Notes: generated by a model from the letters alone, not told the origin. DNA of 64,000 nucleotides from Streptomyces sp. NRRL F-5123 (GCF_000721495.1 NZ_JOHY01000008.1:288984-352983); one strand, 5' to 3'. Positions 41,159-50,045 are shown, counted from the first letter of the stretch. Numbers and translations: made by a program.

Positions 41159-41206
41159 ACCAGGCCCGACAGCAGAAGGTGAACAATATTCTGCTTCGGG
41201 CCTGGT
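41159..41206. repeat. 18-bp inverted repeat between nusB and the decarboxylase
   Basis: Arms 41159-41177 and 41189-41206 pair over 18 bp with a single bulged C; the loop is 11 nt and AT-rich (GGTGAACAATA). It can end the nusB transcript or serve as an operator just upstream of the decarboxylase promoter. Confidence 0.7.
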
Positions 41207-41226
41207 GCATGCCGCACACCGTGGCC

Positions 41227-41232
41227 TAGATT
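41227..41232 (+). promoter_or_regulatory. -10 element for a probable leaderless decarboxylase transcript
   Basis: TAGATT fits TANNNT and ends 7 nt before the ATG at 41240. No ribosome-binding site is present. The right arm of the adjacent inverted repeat covers part of the -35 region. Confidence 0.5.
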
Positions 41233-41239
41233 CCCGCGC

Positions 41240-42697
41240 ATGGACGAAGCGGCGGGCCCCGGCGGCGACGACACGATCCTGGCCCACCTGGAGCGGCTGC
41301 GGGCCGCCGACCTGCCCGTGCGCGGCGGCCGCACCATGGCCTACGTGTACGACGCGGGGCTCGCCGGCCTCGACGAGCTGGCGGCCCGCGCGCACGCCGC
41401 GTACGCGGGCGTCAACGGGCTGGACATGACCGCCTTCCCCAGCGTCGTCGCGCTGGAGAACGACGTCGTCCGGCAGGCCGCCCGGCTACTGGGCGGCGGC
41501 CCCGCCACCGCGGGCACCTTCACCAGCGGCGGCACCGAGAGCTGCCTGCTCGCGGTGCTCACCGCCCGCGAGCACGCCGCCCGCACCCGCGGGGTCACCG
41601 CGCCCGAGATCGTGCTCCCGCAGACCGCGCACGCCGCCTTCCACAAGGCCGCCGCGCTCTTCGGGCTGACCCCCGTCACCGTCCCCGTCGACCCGGGCAC
41701 CTTCCGGGCCGACCCGGGTGCCACGGCCGCCGCCCTCACCGACCGCACCGCCCTGGTCGTCGTGTCCGCGCCCTCGTACGCGCACGGGGTGGTCGACCCG
41801 GTACCCGCCGTCGCGGCGGCCGCCGCCGAGCGCGGGGTGCTCTGCCACGTCGACGCCTGCATCGGCGGCTGGTACCTCGGCCACCGGCGGCTCGCGGGGG
41901 AGATCCCCCCGCCCCCGCCGTTCGACCTGGCCGTGCCCGGCGTCACCTCGCTGTCCGTCGACCTGCACAAGTACGGCTACACGCCCAAGGGCGCCTCCGT
42001 CCTGCTCTTCCGCGACGCCGAGCTGCGCCGCCACGGCTGGTTCGCGCACGCCTCCTGGCCCGGTTACCCGGTCGTCAACGCCACCCTCCAGGGCACCAAG
42101 TCCGCCGGGCCGCTCGCCGCCGCGTGGGCGGTGCTGCGGAAGGTCGGCACCGCCGGGTACACCGACCTCGCCCGCCGGGTGGACGGGGCGACCCGGCGGC
42201 TCACCGAGGGCATCGGGCGGATCGAGGGCCTGCGTGTGCTGGGCGCTCCGGACGCCTCCCTCGTCGCGGTGGCCGCCGCCGAGGAGGGGCCGGACCCCTT
42301 CGTCGTCGCCGACGAGATGCGGCTGCGCGGCTGGTACCTCCAGCCGCAGCCCGCCTTCGGCCCGTCACCGGCGAACGTGCACCTGACCGTGACCGCGGCC
42401 GTCGCGGACCCGGCCCGTATCGACGAGCTGCTCGCCGAGCTGGCCGCCGCGGCAGGCCGGGCCCGCGCGCTGGGGCCCGCGACCGCCGACCCCGCCGTTG
42501 CCGAGGCCGCGGCCGGGCTCGACCCCGCGGCGCTCGGGCCCGACGAGGTCGCTTTCGCGCTCGACGTCGCCGGCGTCGGCGCGGACGGAGCGCTGCCGGA
42601 GCGGATGGCGCCGGTGCTCGCCGTACTCCAGGCGCTGCCCGCGCCGCTGACAGAGCGTCTGCTGCCCGAGGTCGTCGCCCGGCTCTACACCGCCTGA
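41240..42697 (+). CDS. PLP-dependent group II decarboxylase / sphingosine-1-phosphate lyase-like protein
   Basis: 485 residues, fold type I. The PLP lysine is in SVDLHKYGYTPKGASVLLF (near residue 244), with the Asp-containing strand HVDACIGGWY and the phosphate-binding segment TSGGTESCLLAVLTARE. The HKYGY(T/A)PKG signature is that of sphingosine-1-phosphate lyases rather than glutamate decarboxylase. The C-terminal ~90 residues after the catalytic fold are an Ala/Pro/Asp-rich extension. No lipid-sphingoid gene neighbours were seen. Substrate is open: phosphorylated long-chain bases, tyrosine or glutamate are possible. Confidence 0.88.
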   Translation: MDEAAGPGGDDTILAHLERLRAADLPVRGGRTMAYVYDAGLAGLDELAARAHAAYAGVNGLDMTAFPSVVALENDVVRQAARLLGGGPATAGTFTSGGTESCLLAVLTAREHAARTRGVTAPEIVLPQTAHAAFHKAAALFGLTPVTVPVDPGTFRADPGATAAALTDRTALVVVSAPSYAHGVVDPVPAVAAAAAERGVLCHVDACIGGWYLGHRRLAGEIPPPPPFDLAVPGVTSLSVDLHKYGYTPKGASVLLFRDAELRRHGWFAHASWPGYPVVNATLQGTKSAGPLAAAWAVLRKVGTAGYTDLARRVDGATRRLTEGIGRIEGLRVLGAPDASLVAVAAAEEGPDPFVVADEMRLRGWYLQPQPAFGPSPANVHLTVTAAVADPARIDELLAELAAAAGRARALGPATADPAVAEAAAGLDPAALGPDEVAFALDVAGVGADGALPERMAPVLAVLQALPAPLTERLLPEVVARLYTA

Positions 42698-42815
42698 GCG
42701 GCGCCCGCGGAAAACCCGGTGCCCGCCGCACTTGCGTCGCGCTACGCTCACGCCCGGAATCGCGCGCCGGCCTCCACGAGGGGCGCGCCCGCTGACGAAC
42801 GAGGGGAGACCGGCC

Positions 42816-42914
42816 GTGCGTACCACTGCTGTCATCCCCGCGTCGCGGCACCGGGTGATCCTGGTGTCCTCGTGCCTCCGGCGCCGGCTGCGCGGCCGGC
42901 CCCGGACCCCCTGA
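42816..42914 (+). CDS. Possible 32-residue leader peptide before EF-G paralogue
   Basis: GTG start with GAGGGGAG 7 nt upstream. The product is short, ends with an Arg-rich run ([13 protein letters not shown]) and has the RHRV-x-L-x-S-S-C-L-R pattern reminiscent of small leader peptides annotated ahead of streptomycete genes. A GC hairpin (GCCGGC-N6-GCCGGC) overlaps its last codons. The EF-G paralogue begins 109 nt downstream. Expression is not proven. Confidence 0.45.
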   Translation: MRTTAVIPASRHRVILVSSCLRRRLRGRPRTP

Positions 42915-43023
42915 CGCACCCGCACGCCCCCCGCCGCCGGCCGATGTCCGGCGACCCGTGGGCCCGGTGCGCCCGGGGAATCGCGCCCGCCCGTTTCCCG
43001 GATCACCCGAAAGGCCCAGGGCC

Positions 43024-45069
43024 GTGCGCAGCACCCGCACCCGTCAGACCGCCAACCCCCTCGCGACCGTCCGCAACATCGGCATCCTCGCCCATGTGGA
43101 CGCGGGCAAGACCACCGTCACCGAGCGGGTCCTCTACCTCACCGGCGCCACCCACAAGCGCGGTGAGGTCCACGACGGCACCACCGTCACCGACTTCGAC
43201 CCGCAGGAGCGCGACCGCGGCATCACCATCTTCGCGGCCGCCGTCTCCTGCGACTGGGACGGCCACCGGATCAACCTCATCGACACCCCCGGCCACGTCG
43301 ACTTCGCCGACGAGGTCGAACGCTCGCTGCGCGTCCTGGACGGCGCCGTCGCGGTCTTCGACGCGGTCGCCGGCGTCGAGCCGCAGAGCGAGTCGGTGTG
43401 GCGGCAGGCCGACCGGCACGGCGTCCCGCGCATCGCCTTCGTCAACAAGCTGGACCGGGCCGGCGCCGACCTCGACGCCGCGGCCGACTCCATCCGGCGG
43501 CGGCTGCACACCGTGCCGCTGGTCGTGCAGCTGCCGATCGGGCGCGAGGACGGCTTCACCGGCGTCGTCGACCTCGTGGCGATGCGGGCGCTGGTCTGGG
43601 CGGACGGCGCCGCCGCGTGCACCGAGGGCGACGTGCCGCCGGAGCTGCGGGACGAGGCCGCGCGGCGCCGCCGGCTGCTGGAGGAGACGGTGGCGGAGCT
43701 GCACCCGGCCGCGCTGGAGGAGTTCTGCGCCGGGCGGGCGCTGACCCCCGAGACGCTGACCGCGGTGCTGCGCGACCTCACGCGCGGCGGCGAGGCCGTC
43801 GTCGTGCTGTGCGGCTCGGCCTACCGCAACCGCGGTGTCGAACCGCTGCTGGACGCCGTCACCGCCTACCTGCCCTCGCCGCTGGACGTCCCGGCGGTAC
43901 GGGGGCGGGCGGCGGACGGGCCCGCCGAACGGCCCGCCGACCCGGCGGCGCCCTTCGCGGGGCTGGTGTTCAAGGTCAACGCGACCGCCACCGGGCGGCT
44001 CACGTTCCTGCGGATCTACTCGGGCACGCTGCGGAAGGGGGACACCGTGCTGGACGCGGGCACCCGGCGCACCGAACGCGTCGGCCGCATCCTGCGGGTG
44101 CAGGCCGACCGGCACGCCGAGGCCGAGCAGGCCGTCGCCGGCGACATCGTCGCCGTCGTCGGGCCCAAGGCCGCACGCCCCGGCGCGACGCTGTGCGCAC
44201 CGGGCGCGCCGCTGGTCCTGGAGCCGCCGCAGGTGGCCGAGCCGGTCGTCTCCGTCGCGGTCGAGGCGGCGCTGTCCGCCGACACCGAACGGCTCGTCGG
44301 CGCGCTCGCCCGGCTCGCGGAGGAGGACCCCTCCCTCGCGGTCCGCACCGACGCGGAGACCGGCCAGCTCGTGCTGGCCGGCATGGGGGAGCTGCACCTG
44401 GAGGTCGCGGTGGAGAAAGTGCGCATCGACCACGGCATCCGGGTCGCGGTCGGCCGCCCGCAGGTCTCCTACCGGGAGACCGTGCGGCGCGGGGTGACCG
44501 GGCACGTCCACCGGCACGTCAAGCAGGACGGCGGCGCCGGGCAGTACGCGCACGTGGTGATCGACGTCGCCCCGCACGACGGGGGAGAGGAGGATTTCGT
44601 GTTCGCGTCCACCGTGACCGGCGGGCGGGTGCCGCGCGAGTACGTACGGGCTGTCGCGGACGGCTGCCGGGACGCGCTCGTCGAGGGTCCGCTCGGCGGG
44701 CACCCCGTCACCGGCCTGCGGGTCGTCCTCACGGACGGGGCCACGCACCCCAAGGACTCCTCGGAGCTCGCCTTCCGCACCGCCGGGCGCGACGCCCTGC
44801 GGGCGGCGCTGCGCAGCTGCGAGCTGGGTCTCCTGGAGCCGGTCGTCGAGGTCACGGTGACCACGCCGGACGACTTCGTCGGAGCGGTGCTGGGCGACCT
44901 CGCCGCCCGGCGAGGCCGGGTGAGCGCCCAGCGCTCCGTCCCCGGCGCGTCGGAGGTCGCCGCGACGGTGCCCCTCGCCGAGCTCTTCGGCTACGCCGGT
45001 TCCCTCCGGAGCCGCACGCAGGGCCGCGCGACCTTCACCACCCGCTCCGCGGGCCACGCGCCCGTCTGA
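43024..45069 (+). CDS. Elongation factor G paralogue (FusB-like)
   Basis: 681-residue translational GTPase with all EF-G domains. G1 [10 protein letters not shown]2 RGITI, G3 [16 protein letters not shown] and G4 [11 protein letters not shown] are intact. Domain IV loop 1 reads [12 protein letters not shown], tip loop 2 [12 protein letters not shown] (EF-G usually YHDVDSSELAF), and domain V ends [17 protein letters not shown] as in true EF-G. It is shorter than housekeeping EF-G (~700). The insert G' domain is reduced. It could be a specialised translocase or an antibiotic-protection-type paralogue. GTG at 43024 gives the [23 protein letters not shown]-terminus. Confidence 0.9.
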   Translation: MRSTRTRQTANPLATVRNIGILAHVDAGKTTVTERVLYLTGATHKRGEVHDGTTVTDFDPQERDRGITIFAAAVSCDWDGHRINLIDTPGHVDFADEVERSLRVLDGAVAVFDAVAGVEPQSESVWRQADRHGVPRIAFVNKLDRAGADLDAAADSIRRRLHTVPLVVQLPIGREDGFTGVVDLVAMRALVWADGAAACTEGDVPPELRDEAARRRRLLEETVAELHPAALEEFCAGRALTPETLTAVLRDLTRGGEAVVVLCGSAYRNRGVEPLLDAVTAYLPSPLDVPAVRGRAADGPAERPADPAAPFAGLVFKVNATATGRLTFLRIYSGTLRKGDTVLDAGTRRTERVGRILRVQADRHAEAEQAVAGDIVAVVGPKAARPGATLCAPGAPLVLEPPQVAEPVVSVAVEAALSADTERLVGALARLAEEDPSLAVRTDAETGQLVLAGMGELHLEVAVEKVRIDHGIRVAVGRPQVSYRETVRRGVTGHVHRHVKQDGGAGQYAHVVIDVAPHDGGEEDFVFASTVTGGRVPREYVRAVADGCRDALVEGPLGGHPVTGLRVVLTDGATHPKDSSELAFRTAGRDALRAALRSCELGLLEPVVEVTVTTPDDFVGAVLGDLAARRGRVSAQRSVPGASEVAATVPLAELFGYAGSLRSRTQGRATFTTRSAGHAPV

Positions 45070-45079
45070 CCCGCACGTG

Positions 45080-45112
45080 GGGGTGGCCCGGGAAACGCCC
45101 CCGGGCCACCCC
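45080..45112 (+). terminator. Hairpin terminator after the EF-G paralogue
   Basis: A perfect 13-bp stem (45080-45092 with 45100-45112), 7-nt loop, 11 nt after the stop codon. Confidence 0.75.
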
Positions 45113-45133
45113 TCGCGGCGGGCGCGCGGCTCT

Positions 45134-45160
45134 CCCGCCGCGGGGGATGCCCGCGGCGGG
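45134..45160 (+). terminator. Second hairpin after the EF-G paralogue
   Basis: A perfect 11-bp stem (45134-45144 with 45150-45160), 5-nt loop, followed by CGGCGTTTCC. It backs up the first hairpin. Confidence 0.6.
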
Positions 45161-45280
45161 CGGCGTTTCCCACCCGTCCCCGAACTGCGTCCGGGGGCCA
45201 CCGGACCCGTGCCGGTGAGACGTCGGCGGACGGTCTTCCTGTGGGGCGAACACACCGTTGGCGGCGAAGCGCGGTCCCTC

Positions 45281-45519
45281 GCACGCTCACCCCCACCGGC
45301 GGGCAGCCGCCGACGAGACGTCGGGAGGGGGGCGATCCGGGGGTGCCCCCGCAGGAATGCGCTTGCCAGTCCGGCACCGGATACGGGTGAGGGTGAACGC
45401 GCATTCCGAGGAGGTACCCCCGGAGTGGCACCCGAGCCACCCACCGAAGCAGGCGCGCGACGCCCCGCCGCGCGACCCCAGGTGCGCGTGGGGCCGCCCC
45501 CAGCCGAAGCCATGGGGGA
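45281..45519 (+). repeat. Structured intergenic element, copy A
   Basis: Related to copy B (63425-63645, minus strand). Shared blocks in order: ACCCCCACCGG; CCGCCGACG; GGGAGGGGG; TCCGGGG; CCCCCGCAGGAATGCGC; then 36 variable nt; GCGCATTCCGAGGAG; CCCCCGG; and a closing GAAGCCATGGGGGA. Arms GGAATGCGC (45354-45362) and GCGCATTCC (45399-45407) form an inverted repeat. The variable interior with constant arms suggests a structured RNA or mobile palindrome. Confidence 0.65.
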
Positions 45520-45705
45520 CAACGGAGCGACCAGCCCACCACCGGCGGAAGATCGCGCGGGCCACCGCGACAGGCACCCCGTGGCGCACGCCGGCGCGGG
45601 GGCACCCCGTAAACTCACCCGGCCGCAGCGCCGGGCCACGCGGGGCGGAGCCCCGGGGAAGGGGGACCGCCCCGGGGCGGGACGTTTCTGCTCAAGGCGA
45701 GGGCG

Positions 45706-46206
45706 TCAGCCCTCTTCGTGCTGGACCGCCCGGCGGGCATCCGCGTCGAGGACGCCCCAGCCGATGAGCTGCTCGGTCAGGACCGACGGCGACTGGTCGT
45801 AGATCACGGCGAGCGTGCGCAGGTCGTCCTGCCGGATCGACAGCACCTTGCCGTTGTAGTCGCCGCGCTGGCTCTGGATCGTCGCGGCGTACCGCTGCAG
45901 CGGGCCGGCCTTCTCCGGCGGGACCTGGGACAGCCGCTCCAGGTCGAGGACCAGCTTCGGCGGCGGCTCGGCCGCACCGCCGGGGGTCGAACCCGGCAGC
46001 AGCTCCTGCACCGGCACGCCGTAGAAGTCGGCGAGTTCGGCGAGGCGCTGGACGGTCACGGCGCGGTCGCCGCGCTCGTACGAGCCCACGACCACTGCCT
46101 TCCAGCGGCCCTGGGACTTCTCCTCGACACCGTGCAGCGACAGTCCCTGCTGGGTGCGGATGGCGCGGAGCTTCGCGCCGAGCTGTTTGGCGTAATCGCT
46201 GGACAT
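45706..46206 (-). CDS. bldD: Developmental regulator BldD
   Basis: 166 residues. BldD represses sporulation genes in vegetative growth and dimerises around tetrameric c-di-GMP. The N-terminal HTH (AKQLGAKLRAIRTQQGLSL, then KAVVVGSYERGDRAVTVQRL) is near-identical to the S. coelicolor protein as remembered. The c-di-GMP signature RxD-x8-RxxD is intact: RGD, then RQDD 8 residues later (near residues 114-128). A GGGGAGCC ribosome-binding site precedes the ATG at 46206. It is divergent from pyrR, with 186 nt between. Confidence 0.97.
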   Translation of the reverse strand: MSSDYAKQLGAKLRAIRTQQGLSLHGVEEKSQGRWKAVVVGSYERGDRAVTVQRLAELADFYGVPVQELLPGSTPGGAAEPPPKLVLDLERLSQVPPEKAGPLQRYAATIQSQRGDYNGKVLSIRQDDLRTLAVIYDQSPSVLTEQLIGWGVLDADARRAVQHEEG

Positions 46207-46228
46207 ATGGCTCCCCGGACGGAATCTC

Positions 46229-46239
46229 GGTGACTCACT
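46229..46239 (-). promoter_or_regulatory. BldD half-site type sequence AGTGA-N-TCACC at bldD start of transcription
   Basis: On the minus strand AGTGAGTCACC matches the earlier BldD motif AGTGA-Nm-TCACC. It overlaps the expected transcription start of bldD. Confidence 0.6.
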
Positions 46240-46242
46240 GTG

Positions 46243-46272
46243 AGGTTACGCAGCGTAATCCGCGCTCGTCAA
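46243..46272 (-). promoter_or_regulatory. bldD promoter
   Basis: On the minus strand TTGACG (46272-46267), 18-nt spacer, TAACCT (46248-46243): a near-consensus vegetative promoter giving a leader of about 30 nt. Confidence 0.75.
46245..46259. promoter_or_regulatory. bldD: BldD box in its own promoter
   Basis: GTTACGCAGCGTAAT matches the published BldD consensus nTnACnC(A/T)GnGTnAn at every fixed position. It lies between the -35 and -10 of bldD, consistent with known autorepression. Confidence 0.8.
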
Positions 46273-46356
46273 GCCGAATAGGTCCGACCGGTCCCTGACC
46301 TGGGCGGTCCGGGTCACCTGATACGGTGATGGGCGTACCCCCGACGTCCTTTAACG

Positions 46357-46374
46357 CCCGTCCCGTGAGGCGGG
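46357..46374 (+). promoter_or_regulatory. PyrR-binding RNA element
   Basis: The leader carries UCCCGUGAGGC (46361-46371), fitting the PyrR loop consensus UCCNGNGAGGY, closed by CCCG/CGGG. The ribosome-binding site AAGGAGGT follows directly (46376-46383). UMP-bound PyrR would block translation or promote termination. Confidence 0.75.
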
Positions 46375-46392
46375 GAAGGAGGTCCCCGACCC

Positions 46393-47025
46393 ATGGTCGA
46401 GAACCGCACGACCGCATCGGCCGGCGAAGCCGTTACCGCCGGTACAACCGATCCGCGACAGGACCGCCCGGTCCTCGAGGCACCCGACATCGCCCGGGTC
46501 CTCACCCGCATCGCCCACGAGATCGTCGAACGCGCCAAGGGCGCCGACGACGTGGTGCTCCTCGGCATCCCCACCCGCGGGGTGTTCCTGGCCCGCCGAC
46601 TGGCCGCCAAGCTCGCCGAGATCACCGGCCGCGAGACCGCCGTGGGCTCCCTCGACACCACCATGTACCGCGACGACCTGCGGCTCCGCCCGCCGCGCGC
46701 GCTGGCCACGACCGAGATCCCGGGCGACGGCGTCGACGGCAGGCTCGTCGTCCTCGTCGACGACGTGCTCTTCTCCGGCCGCACCATCCGCGCCGCCCTC
46801 GACGCGCTGGGCGACATCGGCCGCCCGCGGGCCGTCCAGCTCGCCGTGCTGGTCGACCGGGGCCACCGCGAGCTGCCGATCCGCGCCGACTACGTCGGCA
46901 AGAACCTCCCGACCTCGCAGCGCGAGACCGTCCGTGTGCTGCTCACCGAGCAGGACGGGCGCGACAGCGTCCTGCTCGGCCAGCGCGACCCGGCACCGCG
47001 CAGCGGCACGGCAGCGGACGAGTAG
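46393..47025 (+). CDS. pyrR: PyrR, pyr operon regulator / uracil phosphoribosyltransferase
   Basis: 210 residues, PRT fold. The PRPP loop is [19 protein letters not shown] (near residues 120-138); further blocks are [27 protein letters not shown] and [16 protein letters not shown]. PyrR binds the pyr leader RNA when UMP is high and also has uracil phosphoribosyltransferase activity. ATG with a strong AAGGAGGT site. N-terminal ~25 residues are an extension. It opens the pyrimidine operon. Confidence 0.96.
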   Translation: MVENRTTASAGEAVTAGTTDPRQDRPVLEAPDIARVLTRIAHEIVERAKGADDVVLLGIPTRGVFLARRLAAKLAEITGRETAVGSLDTTMYRDDLRLRPPRALATTEIPGDGVDGRLVVLVDDVLFSGRTIRAALDALGDIGRPRAVQLAVLVDRGHRELPIRADYVGKNLPTSQRETVRVLLTEQDGRDSVLLGQRDPAPRSGTAADE

Positions 47026-47122
47026 CGCCGTACGCCAGGGCCCCCGCCGCAGGGGTCCTGCGCCGCCGCATGCCCGAAGGCCGCCCCGCCATGCCCCCGC
47101 ACACCCGGAGACGAGACACCCC

Positions 47123-48127
47123 ATGAAGCGCCACCTGATCTCGGCCGCCGACCTCACCCGTGACGACGCCCTGCTGATCCTCGACACCGCCGAGGAGATG
47201 GCCCGCGTCGCCGACCGGCCGATCAAGAAGCTGCCCACCCTGCGCGGCCGCACCGTCGTCAACCTGTTCTTCGAGGACTCGACGCGCACCCGCATCTCCT
47301 TCGAGGCGGCGGCCAAGCGGCTGTCCGCCGACGTCATCAACTTCTCCGCCAAGGGATCCTCGGTGTCCAAGGGCGAGTCGCTGAAGGACACCGCGCTGAC
47401 CCTGGAGGCGATGGGCGCCGACGCCGTCGTCGTACGGCACCACTCCTCCGGCGCCCCGCACAACCTCGCCACCTCCGGCTGGATCAACGCCTCGGTGGTC
47501 AACGCCGGCGACGGCACGCACGAGCACCCCACCCAGGCGCTGCTGGACGCCTTCACGATGCGCCGCCACCTGTCGGGCGTGGGCCGCGACCTGGCCGGCC
47601 GCCGGATCACGATCGTCGGCGACATCCTGCACAGCCGCGTCGCCCGCTCCAACGTCCAGCTGCTGGCCACCCTGGGCGCGGGCGTCACCCTCGTCGCGCC
47701 GCCCACGCTGCTGCCGATCGGTGTGGAGACCTGGCCGTGCGAGGTCTCCTACGACCTCGACGCGGTCCTGGCGAAGTCCGACGCGGTCATGATGCTGCGG
47801 GTGCAGCGCGAGCGGATGAACGCCGCGTACTTCCCGACCGAGCGCGAGTACGCCCGCCGCTACGGCCTGGACGGGCGGCGGATGGCCGCGCTGCCCGAGC
47901 ACGCCATCGTCATGCACCCCGGCCCGATGAACCGCGGCATGGAGATCACCGCCGAGGTCGCCGACTCGCCGCGCTGCACCGCCGTCGAGCAGGTCGCCAA
48001 CGGTGTCAGCACCCGGATGGCGGTGCTCTACCTGCTGCTCGGCGGCTCCGAGCCGGCCCTCAGCACCGAACGACCCGCACCCGGCACCGACCCGGGCAAC
48101 GCCGCCCGCACCGAGGAGAGCAAGTGA
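47123..48127 (+). CDS. pyrB: Aspartate carbamoyltransferase catalytic subunit
   Basis: 334 residues. Carbamoyl-phosphate site [15 protein letters not shown] (near residues 50-64), [11 protein letters not shown], and the aspartate-side [12 protein letters not shown] block are intact. It makes carbamoyl-aspartate. No pyrI regulatory subunit is adjacent, as usual in Gram-positives. ATG at 47123 with GGAGACGAG upstream. The C-terminal ~25 residues are a Pro/Thr/Glu-rich tail. Confidence 0.96.
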   Translation: MKRHLISAADLTRDDALLILDTAEEMARVADRPIKKLPTLRGRTVVNLFFEDSTRTRISFEAAAKRLSADVINFSAKGSSVSKGESLKDTALTLEAMGADAVVVRHHSSGAPHNLATSGWINASVVNAGDGTHEHPTQALLDAFTMRRHLSGVGRDLAGRRITIVGDILHSRVARSNVQLLATLGAGVTLVAPPTLLPIGVETWPCEVSYDLDAVLAKSDAVMMLRVQRERMNAAYFPTEREYARRYGLDGRRMAALPEHAIVMHPGPMNRGMEITAEVADSPRCTAVEQVANGVSTRMAVLYLLLGGSEPALSTERPAPGTDPGNAARTEESK

Positions 48128-48129
48128 CC

Positions 48130-49422
48130 ATGAGCGACACCACCCTGATCCGCGGCGCGAAGGTCCTCGGCGGCGCCGCGCAGGACGTGCTGATCACCGG
48201 CGAGACCGTGACCGCCGTCGGCGAGGGCCTCGCGGCCCCCGAGGGCGCGGCGGTCGTCGAGGCCGCCGGACACGTCCTGCTGCCCGGCCTGGTCGACCTG
48301 CACACCCACCTGCGCGAGCCCGGCCGCGAGGACTCCGAGACGGTGCTGACCGGCACCCGCGCGGCCGCGGCCGGCGGCTACACCGCCGTGCACGCGATGG
48401 CCAACACCTTCCCGGTCGCCGACACCGCGGGCGTCGTCGAGCAGGTCTGGCGGCTCGGCCGGGAGTCCGGCTACTGCGACGTCCAGCCGGTCGGCGCGGT
48501 CACCGTGGGCCTGGAGGGCAAGCAGCTCGCCGAGCTGGGCGCGATGGCCGACTCCGCCGCGCAGGTCCGGGTCTTCTCCGACGACGGCAAGTGCGTGGAC
48601 GACGCCGTGATCATGCGCCGGGCGCTGGAGTACGTGAAGGCCTTCGACGGCGTCGTCGCCCAGCACGCCCAGGAGCCGCGGCTCACCGAGGGCGCGCAGA
48701 TGAACGAGGGCACCGTCTCCGGCGAGCTGGGCCTGACCGGCTGGCCCGCGGTCGCCGAGGAGTCGATCATCGCCCGCGACGTGCTGCTGGCCGCGCACGT
48801 CGGCTCCCGCGTGCACATCTGCCACCTGTCCACCGCGGGCTCGGTGGAGATCGTGCGCTGGGCCAAGTCCAAGGGGTGGGACGTCACCGCCGAGGTCACC
48901 CCGCACCACCTGCTGCTGACCGACGAGCTGGTCCGCTCCTACGACCCGGTCTACAAGGTCAACCCGCCGCTGCGCACCGAGGCCGACGTCCTGGCGCTGC
49001 GCGAGGCGCTCGCCGACGGCACGATCGACTGCGTGGCCACCGACCACGCCCCGCACCCGCACGAGGACAAGGACTGCGAGTGGGCCGCGGCGGCCATGGG
49101 CATGGTCGGCCTGGAGACCGCCCTGTCCGTGGTGCAGCACACCATGGTCGACACCGGCCTGCTCGACTGGTCCGGCGTCGCCGACCGGATGTCCGCCCGC
49201 CCCGCCGCCATCGGCCGGCTCGCCGGGCACGGCCGGCCCGTCGCCCCCGGCGAGCCCGCCAACCTGGTGCTGGTCGATCCCGCATACCGTGGGACCGTCA
49301 ATCCCGCGGGGTTCGCCTCCCGCAGCCGCAACACCCCGTACGCGGGCCGTGAGCTGCCGGGCCGGGTCGTCGCCACCTTCCTGCGGGGCCGTGCGACGGT
49401 CATGGACGGAAAGCTCGTATGA
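48130..49422 (+). CDS. pyrC: Dihydroorotase
   Basis: 430 residues, amidohydrolase fold. Metal site [10 protein letters not shown] (near residue 55), then CHLSTAGS, the HHLLLTDE segment and VATDHAPH (catalytic Asp, near residue 300). The Lys bridging both metals is replaced by a different arrangement in this class, as in type I dihydroorotases. It cyclises carbamoyl-aspartate. ATG 48130 is preferred; an in-frame GTG at 48124 overlapping the pyrB stop is possible, with GAGGAG suited to both. Confidence 0.95.
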   Translation: MSDTTLIRGAKVLGGAAQDVLITGETVTAVGEGLAAPEGAAVVEAAGHVLLPGLVDLHTHLREPGREDSETVLTGTRAAAAGGYTAVHAMANTFPVADTAGVVEQVWRLGRESGYCDVQPVGAVTVGLEGKQLAELGAMADSAAQVRVFSDDGKCVDDAVIMRRALEYVKAFDGVVAQHAQEPRLTEGAQMNEGTVSGELGLTGWPAVAEESIIARDVLLAAHVGSRVHICHLSTAGSVEIVRWAKSKGWDVTAEVTPHHLLLTDELVRSYDPVYKVNPPLRTEADVLALREALADGTIDCVATDHAPHPHEDKDCEWAAAAMGMVGLETALSVVQHTMVDTGLLDWSGVADRMSARPAAIGRLAGHGRPVAPGEPANLVLVDPAYRGTVNPAGFASRSRNTPYAGRELPGRVVATFLRGRATVMDGKLV

Positions 49423-50045
49423 CGCCACTGGATCGGCTCACCCTCGCGGCCGCGCAGGCGGAGGACAGGCACTCGGCGAAGGTCACCCACTGGGGCGACC
49501 GGATCGGCTGGCTCGTGGGCCTGGCCCTGGTCGTCGGCCTGGTCTACTGGCTGATGCGGCAGGGCTGGCAGTGGCGCCGCACCCTCCAGGGCGGCCTGCC
49601 CGCCCTCCCGCAGGCCCCCGAGGCCACCGGCGAGGTCCTGCTCCAGGACGAGGGCCGCTACCACGGCAGCACCACCGCCGGGCAGTGGCTGGACCGCATC
49701 GTCGCGCACGGCCTGGGCGTCCGCAGCCGCGCCGGGCTCACCCTCACCGCGGAGGGCCTGGACGTCGACCGCACCGGCGCACCCGGCTTCTTCGTCCCCA
49801 CCGCCGCCCTGCGCGGCGCCCGGCTCGACAAGGGCATCGCCGGCAAGGTGCTCACCGAGGGCGGCCTGCTGGTCGTCACCTGGGAGCACGGCGGCACCCT
49901 CGTCGACTCCGGCTTCCGCCTCGACAGCGCCGCGCGGCACCCCGCGTGGGCCGAGCGGATCACCGAACTCAGCGGCGACAGCGCTGTCGCCTTCACCGGC
50001 ATCCGGCCGGAATCCGAGCAGCACCAGAAGGAAGGCGCGAAATGA
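49419..50045 (+). CDS. Membrane protein with PH-like domain in the pyr operon
   Basis: 208 residues. One membrane helix (about 30-48, [18 protein letters not shown]), then a beta-rich PH-like domain ([62 protein letters not shown]). The ATG overlaps the pyrC stop, and its end overlaps carA by 4 nt, so it is fully embedded in the operon. Role unknown; conserved position in streptomycetes suggests a link to pyrimidine synthesis or its control. Confidence 0.85.
   Translation: MTPLDRLTLAAAQAEDRHSAKVTHWGDRIGWLVGLALVVGLVYWLMRQGWQWRRTLQGGLPALPQAPEATGEVLLQDEGRYHGSTTAGQWLDRIVAHGLGVRSRAGLTLTAEGLDVDRTGAPGFFVPTAALRGARLDKGIAGKVLTEGGLLVVTWEHGGTLVDSGFRLDSAARHPAWAERITELSGDSAVAFTGIRPESEQHQKEGAK

Larger units (their letters stand above)
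45070..45705. other. 636-nt intergenic region with terminators and structured element A
   Basis: Starts with two hairpin terminators of the EF-G gene (45080-45112, 45134-45160), then the dispersed element at 45281-45519. A short palindrome overlaps the bldD stop (GAGGGC-GTCA-GCCCTC, 45699-45714), and CCGCCCCGGGGCGG lies at 45667-45680. No coding frame with a ribosome-binding site is convincing. Confidence 0.6.

Noticed and set aside
45258..45767. A 169-codon plus-strand frame over element A as a gene
   Set aside because: Codon usage is unlike the neighbours, there is no ribosome-binding site, and the corresponding frame in copy B is shifted between blocks, so conservation is at the DNA or RNA level.
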